A DNA stretch of 64,000 nucleotides. Origin: an uncultured Limosilactobacillus sp. (GTDB lineage Bacteria > Bacillota > Bacilli > Lactobacillales > Lactobacillaceae). The position numbers were made by a program, and so were the translations under genes. Every line of letters starts with the position of its first letter. Position 1 is the stretch's first letter. Under the pieces are notes generated by a model, which saw nothing but the letters and a program-made list of their open reading frames with translations, had not been told where the DNA came from and made no database searches. Positions 1 to 8,889 of this stretch are shown here, piece by piece. The DNA lies in NCBI RefSeq assembly GCF_934202705.1, contig NZ_CAKPYE010000002.1, positions 189,083 through 253,082 of the forward strand. The letters are read 5' to 3'.

Positions 1-1
1 G

Positions 2-2083
2 GAACGTCTAAAAAGCCTTGTTCAACACTTGCAGAATGAAGAACCAAAAATTGAACAGCTTCAAGATGCGGCCAATCGTCTTAAAGGACAACTTCCACAA
101 TATTCACAAATTGCGAAATTTAAGCAGGAAATTCATAAGCAAACCCAGCGAGTTAACGATCAGCAAACGGCAGTCGAACAGCAGCAAGAAGTTATGGACA
201 AATCAAAGCGACGATTACAAGAAATCACGATTGAATTGGGCAAGTCACGAGACTTGTCTCAACAGCAATTGGTAATTGCCAAGCGTGGTCATCAATTAGA
301 AAGCGCCACAAACTTAATGGATGATGTCCAGCTTCATGTTGATCAACAACAACGACTAGCTAATCAAATCAAGACCCTTCAAGCAACCATTAATGATGGT
401 CAAAAGCCAATCTTACAAGCGCAAACAGAATATGAGCGTTTGAAAGATGCTCATGCACGAAGTGAAATTGCCCGTTTAGCACAAGATTTAAAACCCGGAA
501 CTCCTTGTCCGGTCTGTGGTTCAACAAGTCATCCTCACTTGGCGGCTTTGGCAGCTGAGCAAAAAGTAATCACTGATGATGTAGTTGAGAAAGCAAGGCA
601 AAATTTGGAACAGCTGCGCCAAGAACAAACTGCACAACAGTCGCGATTGAGGGAGTGGCAAGAACAAGAACTTCAAATTAAAACAGACCAGCAATTACAA
701 TTATCGCGTTTGAATGATGAACTAAATGTCAAGACTGATAATTTAAATGAGATTAAATTAGTCATTACGAATATGAAAAAGGAACTGGTGCTTGATGAAG
801 ATCATATAGCTAAGCGGCAACAGTTAGAGCAACAGCTAAGTAGCGAACAAGGTCAATTGCAAGATCAGCAAGCAATTGATGCAAAAAAAGCAGAACGACT
901 GCAATCTACTCTTAAGCAGCAAGAAGTGAAATTAGCGGAGTTGAAAGCTAGCTACCAGACGACTTTACGCGGTCTACAACAAGAGTTTGATAATGAAAAA
1001 ATGGCTCGTCGTCAGCTGGAAAATTGGCAGGAACAAATTACGGATTTTCAGAAACGGCAACGTGATTGTCAGGAACGTCAGCTGACAAATCAAGAGCGAT
1101 TAAAAACAACTCAACAATCTTTGAACGAACTTGAACAGTCTCTTTCCCAAAAAACGAGTCAGTTGAAAGAACAGCACCAATCCTTAAAAACAATCTTAAG
1201 CGAATATTCGCCGACACTAGATTGGTCGTTTTGGGATTGGGCAATGGAGCAAATAGATGCTTTACCAGAAATGCAGCAGCAAGTACAACGTTATCAAGCT
1301 GAACAAACACGGTTGGAATCAGAATTACAACGGTTAAATAACCAAGTTGATCAGCAAACATTACCGAAGATTGAAAAAAGTAAGCAGCGTCTTGCACAAG
1401 CTCAGCACGAACTTGCAGAAATTCAACAGCAAAGCGGGAAAGTCATTAGCGAATTATCGGCAATCCAGAAGCTTTATCAACAGGTGCGAAAACTAAATGA
1501 GCAGCAAAGCAAACAAATCACCCATGTTCAGAACATGCAGACGGTGAGTGATGTGATGAATGGCAACACTGCTAATAAATTAAGCTTGGAGCGTTATGTC
1601 TTGCAAAGTTATCTGGCTGAGGTATTACGAGTGGCTAATGAGCGATTGGTGAAACTGACAAATGGCCGGTATGCTTTTAAACTGAGCGATGCGGAAGCCA
1701 AGGGTAATGGTACGAAGTGGAGCGGTTTAGAAATTAATGTTTATGATGATAATGCGGGACAAGAGCGGAGTGTGCGAACGTTATCTGGCGGGGAAAGCTT
1801 TATTGCTTCGTTAGCGTTGGCCTTAGGTTTGGGCGAAGTGATTCAAGAACGGAGCGGTGGAATTCAAGTTGAGACGCTGTTTATCGATGAAGGCTTTGGT
1901 TCATTAGACCAGGAAGCGTTAAATCAAGCAATGAATGCTTTACAGACAATTCACGGATATAAGATGATTGGTATTATCAGTCATGTGACTGAATTGGAAA
2001 ATCAGATTCCAAATCAGCTACGCGTGATCTCACGGAACGGGATTAGCCATGTTGAATATCGTCATGAGATTGGCAATCTTTAA
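2..2083 (+). CDS. sbcC: Nuclease SbcCD subunit C, 3' part (5' end outside window)
   Basis: This is the C-terminal part of the SMC-like ATPase SbcC, which pairs with the SbcD nuclease to cut hairpins and protein-blocked DNA ends. The frame is open from base 2, so the N-terminal Walker A half lies upstream of the window. Visible parts are long Gln/Glu/Lys-rich coiled coils, a zinc hook CPVC at 506-517 at the coiled-coil apex, then the C-terminal ATPase lobe with the ABC signature LSGGE and the Walker B stretch FIDEGFG. A TTG at 29 could be read as a start, but the in-frame open codons before it and the family architecture argue against it. The reading frame is intact to its stop. Confidence is high. 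Confidence 0.95.
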   Translation, partial: ERLKSLVQHLQNEEPKIEQLQDAANRLKGQLPQYSQIAKFKQEIHKQTQRVNDQQTAVEQQQEVMDKSKRRLQEITIELGKSRDLSQQQLVIAKRGHQLESATNLMDDVQLHVDQQQRLANQIKTLQATINDGQKPILQAQTEYERLKDAHARSEIARLAQDLKPGTPCPVCGSTSHPHLAALAAEQKVITDDVVEKARQNLEQLRQEQTAQQSRLREWQEQELQIKTDQQLQLSRLNDELNVKTDNLNEIKLVITNMKKELVLDEDHIAKRQQLEQQLSSEQGQLQDQQAIDAKKAERLQSTLKQQEVKLAELKASYQTTLRGLQQEFDNEKMARRQLENWQEQITDFQKRQRDCQERQLTNQERLKTTQQSLNELEQSLSQKTSQLKEQHQSLKTILSEYSPTLDWSFWDWAMEQIDALPEMQQQVQRYQAEQTRLESELQRLNNQVDQQTLPKIEKSKQRLAQAQHELAEIQQQSGKVISELSAIQKLYQQVRKLNEQQSKQITHVQNMQTVSDVMNGNTANKLSLERYVLQSYLAEVLRVANERLVKLTNGRYAFKLSDAEAKGNGTKWSGLEINVYDDNAGQERSVRTLSGGESFIASLALALGLGEVIQERSGGIQVETLFIDEGFGSLDQEALNQAMNALQTIHGYKMIGIISHVTELENQIPNQLRVISRNGISHVEYRHEIGNL

Positions 2084-2091
2084 ATTAGGGA

Positions 2092-2120
2092 TTGCTAATT
2101 TGATTTTAATGTAATATGAT
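2092..2120 (+). promoter_or_regulatory. Promoter of serS T-box leader
   Basis: TTGCTA (2092-2097) and TATGAT (2115-2120) are separated by 17 nt, just upstream of the T-box leader of serS. It lies directly after the sbcC stop, so serS is probably transcribed independently. Confidence 0.65.
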
Positions 2121-2127
2121 TACCCTA

Positions 2128-2349
2128 ATTAATAAACACGGGTGCATTTCAAGTAGACCGATAGAGAGACAGCGGTTGGTGGAAGCTGTTGGTTGAAACT
2201 CCGGTGCACAAAATGTGGGCGGGTAATGCCGCACGGTTAATGGCCGTTATCCATTTCGAGGGTGACAGTTAATTGTCAAACTTGGGTGGTACCGCGGAAC
2301 TAGAGCCATTTCGTCCCAAAATTTTTGAGGATGAAATGGCTCTTTTTTG
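2128..2349 (+). promoter_or_regulatory. T-box riboswitch of serS (Ser)
   Basis: A tRNA-sensing leader. The T-box core GGGTGGTACCGCGG is at 2284-2297. It is followed by a terminator with arms AGAGCCATTTC (2302-2312) and GAAATGGCTCT (2333-2343) and a T run. Stem I carries the AGAGAG element near 2163. The specifier bulge contains GAAAC followed by TCC (2200-2202), the only Ser codon there, which fits the downstream seryl-tRNA synthetase. Uncharged tRNA-Ser should favour the antiterminator. The core and terminator are seen directly; the codon assignment is inferred from position and the downstream gene. Confidence 0.93.
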
Positions 2350-2364
2350 ATTGGAGGAACCGTT

Positions 2365-3672
2365 ATGTTAGATATTAAAAAAATTCGTCGACAACCAGAT
2401 TGGTTTAAGGAAAAGCTGGCCACTCGCGGGATTAAGGCTGAAGAAATTGATGAAGTCCTCAAATTGGATCAAAAGCGCCGGGACCTTTTGCAAAAGGTTG
2501 AAGCCCTTAAGGCACAACGCAATGAAGCATCCAAGAAGATTGGCGAAGCCAAGCGCAATGGTGAATCGGCTGATGAAGCAATAAAGCAAACTCGGGAATT
2601 GGGAGATCAAATTAAGGAACTGGATGAAAAAGTTGAGGCCAATGATGAAGTATTCAACGATAAGATGTCGCGCTTACCAAACGTTCCTCATGATGATGTT
2701 CCAGTTAGTTTAACTGAAGAAGGTGCTGTTGAATTACGCAAGGTCGGTCAGATTCGTGAATTTGACTTTGAGCCAAAGCATCACTGGGATGTTGGTGAAA
2801 ACTTAGGTATTTTAGACTTTGATCGAGCACGTAAAGTATCGGGTGCACGGTTTGTTTACTATCTAGGTTTGGGAGCACAACTAGAACGGGCCGTTTATAA
2901 CTTTATGTTGGATGAGCACATGAAAGATGGCTATACTGAAATCTTGCCGCCATATATTGTGAATGCTAAGTCAATGTACGGTACTGGCCAATTCCCAAAG
3001 TTTAAGGAAGGGGTTTACCAAGTTAACGGTGAGGACATGACGTTGATTCCAACGGCTGAAGTCCCGTTGACTAACTACTACCGCGGTGATGTGATTCCTG
3101 AACAAGAGTTACCGGTTTATGTGACAGCATTGACGCCGTGTTTCCGTTCTGAAGCAGGTGCTGCTGGTCGTGATACGCGGGGCCTGATTCGGATGCACCA
3201 ATTTAATAAGGTAGAAATGGTTAAGTACACTAAGCCAGAGGACTCTTGGGATGAATTAGAGAAGATGACGGCGAATGCAGAAAATATCTTGAAGAAGATT
3301 GGATTGCCATATCATGTAATTACATTAACGACAAGTGATATGAGCTTTACGGCTTCGATGACTCATGATCTAGAGCTTTGGATGCCGGCTCAAAACAAGT
3401 ATCGTGAGGTATCCAGTTGTTCGAACTGTTTAGACTTCCAAGCACGGCGAATGCATACCCAATACCGTGATGCGGATGGCAAATTACACTATGTTCATAC
3501 TTTGAATGGATCGGGATTAGCTGTTGGTCGGACAGTGGCTGCAATCCTTGAAAATTACCAAAATGCAGATGGTTCAGTCACAATTCCAGAAGTGTTGGTC
3601 CCATACATGCATGGCATAACAAAGATTACTAAAGAAAATGCTGTGCCATTTCGGAACAAAATTAATAAGTAA
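2365..3672 (+). CDS. serS: Seryl-tRNA synthetase
   Basis: Charges tRNA-Ser (and tRNA-Sec where present). The 435-aa length is typical. The N-terminal 110 residues form the tRNA-binding coiled-coil arm, rich in Lys/Glu heptads. The class II catalytic core follows, with motif 2 ([14 protein letters not shown], about residue 260) and motif 3 (GSGLAVGRT, about residue 382). The start is the ATG at 2365, preceded by GGAGGA at 2353-2358; an in-frame upstream start would lie in the T-box terminator. It is controlled by the Ser T-box directly upstream and ends before a strong terminator. Confidence 0.98.
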   Translation: MLDIKKIRRQPDWFKEKLATRGIKAEEIDEVLKLDQKRRDLLQKVEALKAQRNEASKKIGEAKRNGESADEAIKQTRELGDQIKELDEKVEANDEVFNDKMSRLPNVPHDDVPVSLTEEGAVELRKVGQIREFDFEPKHHWDVGENLGILDFDRARKVSGARFVYYLGLGAQLERAVYNFMLDEHMKDGYTEILPPYIVNAKSMYGTGQFPKFKEGVYQVNGEDMTLIPTAEVPLTNYYRGDVIPEQELPVYVTALTPCFRSEAGAAGRDTRGLIRMHQFNKVEMVKYTKPEDSWDELEKMTANAENILKKIGLPYHVITLTTSDMSFTASMTHDLELWMPAQNKYREVSSCSNCLDFQARRMHTQYRDADGKLHYVHTLNGSGLAVGRTVAAILENYQNADGSVTIPEVLVPYMHGITKITKENAVPFRNKINK

Positions 3673-3735
3673 AGACCGTTTAGATTGATCAGTATGATAC
3701 ACTGAGAATAATCATCGGTCGGAAAATGAATAGAA

Positions 3736-3768
3736 AATTGGCGCCGATGTGGCGCCATTTTTATTTTT
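3736..3768 (+). terminator. Terminator after serS
   Basis: Arms TGGCGCC (3739-3745) and GGCGCCA (3751-3757) form a GC-rich hairpin followed by TTTTTATTTTT. It separates serS from the MFS gene. Confidence 0.85.
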
Positions 3769-3784
3769 AAGGAGTAACTGAGCA

Positions 3785-4936
3785 ATGCAAGTCAAGAGAT
3801 TGCAATTAAAATGGGTTGTGGCAGCGAGCCTGTTTAATAATACTGGCGCAGCTTTGCTGTGGCCACTAACCACGGTCTACATGCATGAGTACTTGGGTGA
3901 ATCAATGACAATTGCAGGAGTTGTGATGTTTGTAATGTCGCTCTGTATGATGTTGGGGAACTATTTGGGAGGACGGCTATATGACCGCTGGAATCCATAT
4001 TTAGCGGCAGTTCTTCCAGTGATTTGTGCTACCGTATCCGCGTGCATGCTAATTTTTCTGCATAATTGGCCCTTTTTTGCAGTCTGGTTGTGCTTAATTA
4101 GTTTTGCAGATGGCTCAAGCATTACTGTGATTAATTCTTATGGTACCAAAATTGAAGGGAAATCCACCCGCTATGTCTTTAACATGCTTTATATGGCAAT
4201 GAATATTGGAGTGGTTATTGGGACGTTGCTCGTTGGTGTATTGTTGCCGATTAGCCCAGTGCTCGTCTTTGTTACCACGGCAGTGTTTTATGCGATTTTT
4301 CTTTTAATTACAATCAGGTTTTTTAACGTTCCTTTGCAAATGTCCGTTCACCATCGACAGTTAGTTCCTAATAAGCACCATGACCAATTTGGCGTTCACG
4401 TAGTTTACGCGATCTGTACTTGTTTGATGACGGTTTACCTTAGTTATGTTCTCTGGGAAACGGTCATGTCAGTACGGATTACGAATATGCACATTCCATT
4501 TTTTGCCTATAGTTTGCTTTGGACGATTAATGGCGGGGTCATTATTATTGGTCAGCCGATTGTCAATCAACTGGCTAGATATATTAAAGTGCGGACGCAA
4601 ATTATTTGGGGAATTGCAATTTTTGCTAGTTCATTTATTTTACTCATTTTTGCACGCAGTTTTATGATGTTTGTCGTTGATTTTTTAATCTTAACGATTG
4701 GTGAAATGACGGGTATTCCTGCTGTTCCAGCATACATTGACCAACTTACTGACCCGAGTGAGACGGGATACTATCAAGGACTACCAAATATTGCAATGTC
4801 CATTGGTCGGGCAATTGGTCCCTTATATGGCGGGCTAATTATTGATCATTTTAACTATGAGGTCCTGTTTATTACGGTTAGCTTGATGATGTTGATAACA
4901 TTAGCGAACGTTGTTTTTTTGACACGATCAAAATAA
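3785..4936 (+). CDS. MFS transporter (drug/metabolite exporter type)
   Basis: A 383-aa integral membrane protein with about 12 hydrophobic segments and a major-facilitator motif A (GNYLGGRLYDRW) in the loop after the second segment. The second half repeats the fold and carries a GYYQGLPNIAMSIGRAIGP stretch typical of MDR-type members. The substrate cannot be read from the sequence; a multidrug or small-metabolite efflux role is the usual guess for this subfamily. It starts at ATG 3785 with a GGAG 12 nt upstream and lies between the serS terminator and tRNA-Glu. No regulatory gene is adjacent. Confidence 0.88.
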   Translation: MQVKRLQLKWVVAASLFNNTGAALLWPLTTVYMHEYLGESMTIAGVVMFVMSLCMMLGNYLGGRLYDRWNPYLAAVLPVICATVSACMLIFLHNWPFFAVWLCLISFADGSSITVINSYGTKIEGKSTRYVFNMLYMAMNIGVVIGTLLVGVLLPISPVLVFVTTAVFYAIFLLITIRFFNVPLQMSVHHRQLVPNKHHDQFGVHVVYAICTCLMTVYLSYVLWETVMSVRITNMHIPFFAYSLLWTINGGVIIIGQPIVNQLARYIKVRTQIIWGIAIFASSFILLIFARSFMMFVVDFLILTIGEMTGIPAVPAYIDQLTDPSETGYYQGLPNIAMSIGRAIGPLYGGLIIDHFNYEVLFITVSLMMLITLANVVFLTRSK

Positions 4937-4961
4937 AGTCAAAAAAATTTACCGAAAAGGG

Positions 4962-4989
4962 TTGTATTTTTTTGAGCCTATGATATTAT
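4962..4989 (+). promoter_or_regulatory. Promoter of tRNA-Glu
   Basis: TTGTAT (4962-4967) and TATTAT (4984-4989), 16 nt apart, about 20 nt before the tRNA 5' end. A second overlapping TATTAT at 4987 is possible. Confidence 0.5.
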
Positions 4990-5009
4990 TATAGACGTCA
5001 AGAGGAATT

Positions 5010-5082
5010 GACCCGTTGGTCAAGTTGGTTAAGACACCAGCCTTTCACGCTGGTAACGTGAGTTCAAATCTCGCACGGGTCA
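5010..5082 (+). tRNA. tRNA-Glu (anticodon UUC)
   Basis: The acceptor arm GACCCGT (5010-5016) pairs with ACGGGTC (5075-5081). The anticodon stem CCAGC/GCTGG encloses the loop CTTTCAC, which gives anticodon TTC. The T-arm has GTTCAAATC. The 3' CCA is not encoded. The gene is followed at once by a terminator, so it is a single-tRNA transcript. Its place next to the glutamate decarboxylase island and gltX is notable. Confidence 0.96.
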
Positions 5083-5087
5083 TTAGT

Positions 5088-5121
5088 AAAGGCTACTTGT
5101 TATTGCAAGTAGCCTTTTTTT
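5088..5121 (+). terminator. Terminator after tRNA-Glu
   Basis: The perfect stem AAGGCTACTTG/CAAGTAGCCTT has a short loop and a T run. Confidence 0.92.
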
Positions 5122-5170
5122 ATGAATTCACTACTTTCCGTTAGTCTTTAGAAGTGCAGAGGAGCCAAAA

Positions 5171-5698
5171 ATGAAATCGACAAAAAATTTGTTAGGCCGC
5201 AGTGCCTTCGATCTCAGCGAATCAAAATATTTTGAGTCTGTTTCAGTGAAAGATATTGCCTCACACGCTCAAGTGGAGCGTCAGACTTTTTATTATTACT
5301 TTTCAGATAAATATCAATGTTTAACATTCTACCTTCAGCAGTGGGGAACCTTATTAGCAGAACGCGATGGTTCCACTAATCTCCAACAACATCTTTTAAA
5401 CTTATTAGACGTTGTTCGCAAACACAAGGAAGCAATTATTCACATTACTTATGGTGACCAAGGTTACTCCTTATTGAGTGCTTTTTTAGATACAGCATTA
5501 AATCAATTTATTTTACAAAGCGAAAATAAAGCCGTGTCCGAACAGCTTGATAAGGGTGCTCAATTCTTTGCTTATGGTATTCGCGGCATTATCATCGAAT
5601 GGATTAAAAAGGGGATGGATGATGATCCATCTACTTTATTATCTAAGACTTTACCATCATCAACTGAAAGCGTAGACCGGCTATTTTCTGAAATATAA
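5171..5698 (+). CDS. TetR-family transcriptional regulator
   Basis: A 175-aa protein with an N-terminal TetR DNA-binding domain. A helix-turn-helix covers about residues 24-50 (VSVKDIASHAQVERQTFYYYF, with the family's typical TFYYYF recognition helix end). The all-helical ligand/dimer domain that follows resembles TetR proteins of the DhaS-like group. The start is ATG 5171 with GAGG upstream. It sits alone between tRNA-Glu and gadC1 in the same direction, and a dyad that could be its operator follows its stop codon. Control of the gad genes is inferred from position; GadR of Lactococcus is an unrelated regulator type. The ligand is unknown. Confidence 0.85.
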   Translation: MKSTKNLLGRSAFDLSESKYFESVSVKDIASHAQVERQTFYYYFSDKYQCLTFYLQQWGTLLAERDGSTNLQQHLLNLLDVVRKHKEAIIHITYGDQGYSLLSAFLDTALNQFILQSENKAVSEQLDKGAQFFAYGIRGIIIEWIKKGMDDDPSTLLSKTLPSSTESVDRLFSEI

Positions 5699-5703
5699 AA
5701 ATT

Positions 5704-5725
5704 ATACACTTTTTATAAAATGTAT
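5704..5725. promoter_or_regulatory. 22-bp dyad, candidate TetR operator before gadC1
   Basis: Outer arms ATACA (5704-5708) and TGTAT (5721-5725) enclose a nearly symmetric TTTTATAAAA centre. The site lies 6 bp after the TetR stop and about 25 bp upstream of a possible -10 (TACAAT 5750-5755) for gadC1. The size and symmetry fit a TetR-type operator. Binding is inferred. Confidence 0.45.
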
Positions 5726-5748
5726 GTTTCATCTTTGAGGGAGAACGT

Positions 5749-5765
5749 TTACAATGGATTTGTAA
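5749..5765. promoter_or_regulatory. 17-bp dyad overlapping possible gadC1 -10
   Basis: TTACAA (5749-5754) and TTGTAA (5760-5765) are a perfect inverted pair with 5 nt between. The left arm overlaps TACAAT, the best -10 candidate for gadC1. No good -35 is present, so an activator may be needed. Confidence 0.35.
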
Positions 5766-5856
5766 TCAGAACGGATCCCTGATTAATTAGTTATTCCTGC
5801 CAATCACAAATAGCGCTCACGTGATGGTAGTCAATAAAAGTAGGAGATGGATTATT

Positions 5857-7323
5857 TTGGCTGAAAATAAACAAGAAGCCAAAGACCTAAAGGCGGTTAA
5901 CCAGATTACTGGTTTCCAACTTTTCTCAATGACCACTTCAATGGTTATGACGGTCTATGGATTTGCTTCATTTGCTAAGCAAGGCGCTACGGCGTTCTTC
6001 TTCCTGTTCTTAGCTGGTATTTTATGGTTCTTGCCTGTTACCCGTGCAGCTGGTGAAATGGCATCAGTTGATGGCTGGTCAAAGGGTGGTGTTTTCACCT
6101 GGGTTGGTAAGATGTACAGTGACAACTCTGGGTTCTCTGCTCTGTTCTATCAATGGGTCCACATTACCGTTGGTATGAACACAATGATGATGTTCATCAT
6201 CGCTTGTTTCTCAGCAAGTCTGAGTTTGCCGGCAATGTATGACAACCTTTGGGTTCGTTACATTTTAATTTTGATCATTATTTGGGGATTAATTGCTCTT
6301 CAACAACGTGGTACTAAGTTTACTGGTAAGATTGCGCAATGGGGATTCACACTCGGTGTTATTATTCCTGTATTCTTCTTACTGTTCCTGTTTGCTGCCT
6401 ACCTGTTAACTGGTCACCATATGTTGATCACGATTAACTGGCACACTATTTTCCCACAAACATGGTCTGGTAGTGTTCTAGTTGGTTTTGTTCCATTTAT
6501 TTTAGCATTCTGTGGTGCTGAAGGTTCTGCTCCTCACGTTAAGAACTTAAAGAACCCACATGCTTATGCCAAGGTTATGTTGGCATTATGTATCGCTGCG
6601 ATCTGCTCCGACATCATTGGTTCAATGTCCATTGCTGCTACGATTCCTAACGACAAGATTCAATTAAGTAACGGAATCGTCTTTGCATACGGTTCATTAG
6701 CTTCAATGTTCAACATGTCTGGTGAATTTATCCAACGTCTTACTGGTATTCTGTTAGCACTTGGTGTGCTTGCCGAAATCAGTAGCTGGGTTGTTGGTCC
6801 AAACGCCGGGATGCACGAAGCTGCTAAGAAGGGTTACCTTCCAGCACGGTTCGCTAAGTCCAACAAGAACGGTATTGGTACTAATGTCATGGTTCTTCAA
6901 GGAATTATCGTATGTATTGTTGGTGCATGGTTAACCTTCGGTGCTGGTGGTTCTAAGAATGATATCAGTTTCCAAACTGCCATGAGTTTGACGGTTGCAA
7001 TTTACATGTTGATGTACTTAATGATGTTTGCTGCATACTTCCGTTTGATCAACAAGCATGATGACTTACATCGGACTTGGGTTGCTTCACGTTCCAAGTT
7101 CTTGAAGAACTTGTACGCAATTGTTGGTTTTATTTTGACTGCATTTGCTTTAGTTGTTACGTTCTTCCCACCAAAGGGATACTCTGTAGCACAACAACAC
7201 ACTTACCTGATGCTCTTAATTGTCGGGTTTGTGATTGTCTTCTTCGTTCCATTCATCATGCTTCGTTACCACAACAAGTGGACTAAGGATGTTAAGGATG
7301 CTGGACTTTACGATGAAGATTAA
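5857..7323 (+). CDS. gadC: Glutamate:GABA antiporter GadC (copy 1)
   Basis: Exchanges extracellular glutamate for intracellular GABA across the membrane, so that the decarboxylase downstream consumes cytoplasmic protons. The 488-aa protein has about 12 hydrophobic segments and belongs to the APC superfamily glutamate:GABA antiporter family, with the conserved early segments FQLFSMTTSMVMTVYGFASF and PVTRAAGEMA. I chose TTG 5857 (AGGAGA at 5842-5847), which leaves MAENKQEAK as the N-terminus; an upstream GTG at 5821 lacks a ribosome site. Codon use is strongly biased to C-ending codons (AAC, TTC, CAC), as in highly expressed genes. gadB1 follows after a 170-nt gap. Confidence 0.93.
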   Translation: MAENKQEAKDLKAVNQITGFQLFSMTTSMVMTVYGFASFAKQGATAFFFLFLAGILWFLPVTRAAGEMASVDGWSKGGVFTWVGKMYSDNSGFSALFYQWVHITVGMNTMMMFIIACFSASLSLPAMYDNLWVRYILILIIIWGLIALQQRGTKFTGKIAQWGFTLGVIIPVFFLLFLFAAYLLTGHHMLITINWHTIFPQTWSGSVLVGFVPFILAFCGAEGSAPHVKNLKNPHAYAKVMLALCIAAICSDIIGSMSIAATIPNDKIQLSNGIVFAYGSLASMFNMSGEFIQRLTGILLALGVLAEISSWVVGPNAGMHEAAKKGYLPARFAKSNKNGIGTNVMVLQGIIVCIVGAWLTFGAGGSKNDISFQTAMSLTVAIYMLMYLMMFAAYFRLINKHDDLHRTWVASRSKFLKNLYAIVGFILTAFALVVTFFPPKGYSVAQQHTYLMLLIVGFVIVFFVPFIMLRYHNKWTKDVKDAGLYDED

Positions 7324-7351
7324 TTCTTACAAAATAACATTTCGACTATAA

Positions 7352-7404
7352 AAATTAGCCCTGAAAGGGGGAATTGGAGAACGAAGTTAGTAGTTGTCTA
7401 ATTT
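7352..7404 (+). other. Intercistronic RNA hairpin between gadC1 and gadB1
   Basis: AAATTAG (7352-7358) pairs with CTAATTT (7398-7404), and directly inside CCCT-GAAA-GGGG (7359-7370) forms a tetraloop hairpin. No T run follows, so it is not an intrinsic terminator. It may protect or process the gadC1-gadB1 mRNA. Only the pairing is seen. Confidence 0.4.
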
Positions 7405-7460
7405 AGTAAAGTAGTAGTCATATATTTTGTAGCTGTAGGTTTTTACACAAAGGAGGGGAA

Positions 7461-7483
7461 GGAATTAGTTGGCTGCTAATTCC
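7461..7483 (+). promoter_or_regulatory. Hairpin between Shine-Dalgarno and start codon of gadB1
   Basis: The strong ribosome site AAAGGAGGGG (7449-7458) is 35 nt from the ATG, too far for normal initiation. A perfect 8-bp stem GGAATTAG (7461-7468)/CTAATTCC (7476-7483) with loop TTGGCTG lies between them. When folded it leaves about 12 nt of effective spacing. gadB2 has a same-length 23-nt element in the same place. A mini-frame TTG..TAA (7469-7492, 7 codons) also fits the ribosome site but is not conserved at gadB2. Confidence 0.7.
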
Positions 7484-7493
7484 GAAAACTAAT

Positions 7494-8870
7494 ATGGCTG
7501 ATATTAATGAAGCTTTAGAGCAAAACTGGTTAGGTAGCGTTGAATCTGGCGAACATTTACCAGAAGAAGAAATGCCTGAAAAGGCAATGAACCCAAACGT
7601 TGCTGAACAATTAATTCAACACTTCCGTTTGAACGAAGCAAAGGCTAACCAAAACTTAGCTACTTTCTGTTCAACTCAAATGGAACCACAAGCTGACAAG
7701 TTAATGGCAAGTGCAATGAACACTAACGCAATTGACAAGTCAGAATACCCAAAGACCGCTGCCATGGAAGACCGTTGTGCTGCCATGATCGGTCACATGT
7801 GGGGGATTCCAGAAGATGAAAAGTTCCGTAAGGACTTCATCGGTACTTCAACAGTTGGTTCTTCCGAAGCATGTATGTTAGGTGGACTTTCCATGTTATT
7901 CTCATGGAAGCACCGTGCTAAGGCTAACGGCATCGACATTGATGATCTTCACAACCACAAGCCAAACATGATTATTGGCTCTGGTTACCAAGTTGTTTGG
8001 GAAAAGTTCTGTACTTACTGGAACGTTGAAATGCGTCAAGTTAAGTTGGAACATGGTACCAACGAATCCAGCTTGAACATCAAGAAGGCAATGTCCTTAG
8101 TTGATGAAAACACGATTGGGATTGTTGCTGTCTTTGGTATTACCTTTACTGGTGAAATCGATGACGTACAAGCTCTTGATGCTGAAGTAACTAAGTACAA
8201 CGAAGCTCACAAGGATATGCCAATCAAGATTCACGTTGACGCTGCTTACAACGGATTCTTTGCACCTTGGGTTGATGGCTTCAAGCCATGGGACTTCCGT
8301 CTGAAGAACGTTGCTTCAATCAACGTATCTGGTCACAAGTACGGAATGGTTTACCCTGGATTAGGTTGGACTATTTGGCGTAAGAATGACTACGAACACC
8401 TTCCAAAGGAAATGCGGTTCTCTGTACCATACCTTGGTGGTTCAGTTGACTCCATCGCTATTAACTTCTCACACTCCGGTGCCCACATTGTAGGTCAATA
8501 CTACAACTTGATCCGGTTTGGTAAGGAAGGCTTCCGTGCTGTTATGGAAAACGTACGGAAGGTATCAACTCACATCAGCGAAGTTTTGAAGGCTACTGGC
8601 TACTTCGAAATGATTACCGATGGTTCACTTCTTCCAATCAACACTTGGAAGCTTCGTGATGACGTTGATGTTAAGTGGAACCTTTACGACATGGAAGATG
8701 CCCTTCGTTCATACGGCTGGCAAGTTCCTGCATACCCACTTCCAAAGGATCGTGACGACGAAACTGTTGAACGGATCGTTGTTCGTCCAGGAATGAGCAT
8801 GACAATTGCTGATGACTTTGCTGAAGACCTCAACCAAGCCATTGACGACTTGAACAAGAAGTTTAACTAA
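7494..8870 (+). CDS. gadB: Glutamate decarboxylase GadB (copy 1)
   Basis: A PLP enzyme that converts glutamate to GABA and CO2 and consumes a proton in the cytosol (group II decarboxylase). It is 458 aa. The PLP lysine is K282 in NVSGHKYGM; HVDAAYNGFF carries the Asp that contacts the pyridine nitrogen, and GTSTVGSSEACMLGG the phosphate-site residues. The C-terminus is short and lacks an obvious counterpart to the E. coli pH-gating tail. Codon use is extremely biased to C-ending codons, which suggests very high expression, unlike gadB2. It forms a pair with gadC1 and is followed by a terminator. Translation initiation probably depends on the leader hairpin. Confidence 0.97.
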   Translation: MADINEALEQNWLGSVESGEHLPEEEMPEKAMNPNVAEQLIQHFRLNEAKANQNLATFCSTQMEPQADKLMASAMNTNAIDKSEYPKTAAMEDRCAAMIGHMWGIPEDEKFRKDFIGTSTVGSSEACMLGGLSMLFSWKHRAKANGIDIDDLHNHKPNMIIGSGYQVVWEKFCTYWNVEMRQVKLEHGTNESSLNIKKAMSLVDENTIGIVAVFGITFTGEIDDVQALDAEVTKYNEAHKDMPIKIHVDAAYNGFFAPWVDGFKPWDFRLKNVASINVSGHKYGMVYPGLGWTIWRKNDYEHLPKEMRFSVPYLGGSVDSIAINFSHSGAHIVGQYYNLIRFGKEGFRAVMENVRKVSTHISEVLKATGYFEMITDGSLLPINTWKLRDDVDVKWNLYDMEDALRSYGWQVPAYPLPKDRDDETVERIVVRPGMSMTIADDFAEDLNQAIDDLNKKFN

Positions 8871-8889
8871 TTAATAACCGTTAATTAGT

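Noticed and set aside
5010..5082. tRNA-Glu as an integration (attB) site
   Set aside because: No integrase, no duplicated tRNA 3' end and no prophage genes in the window.
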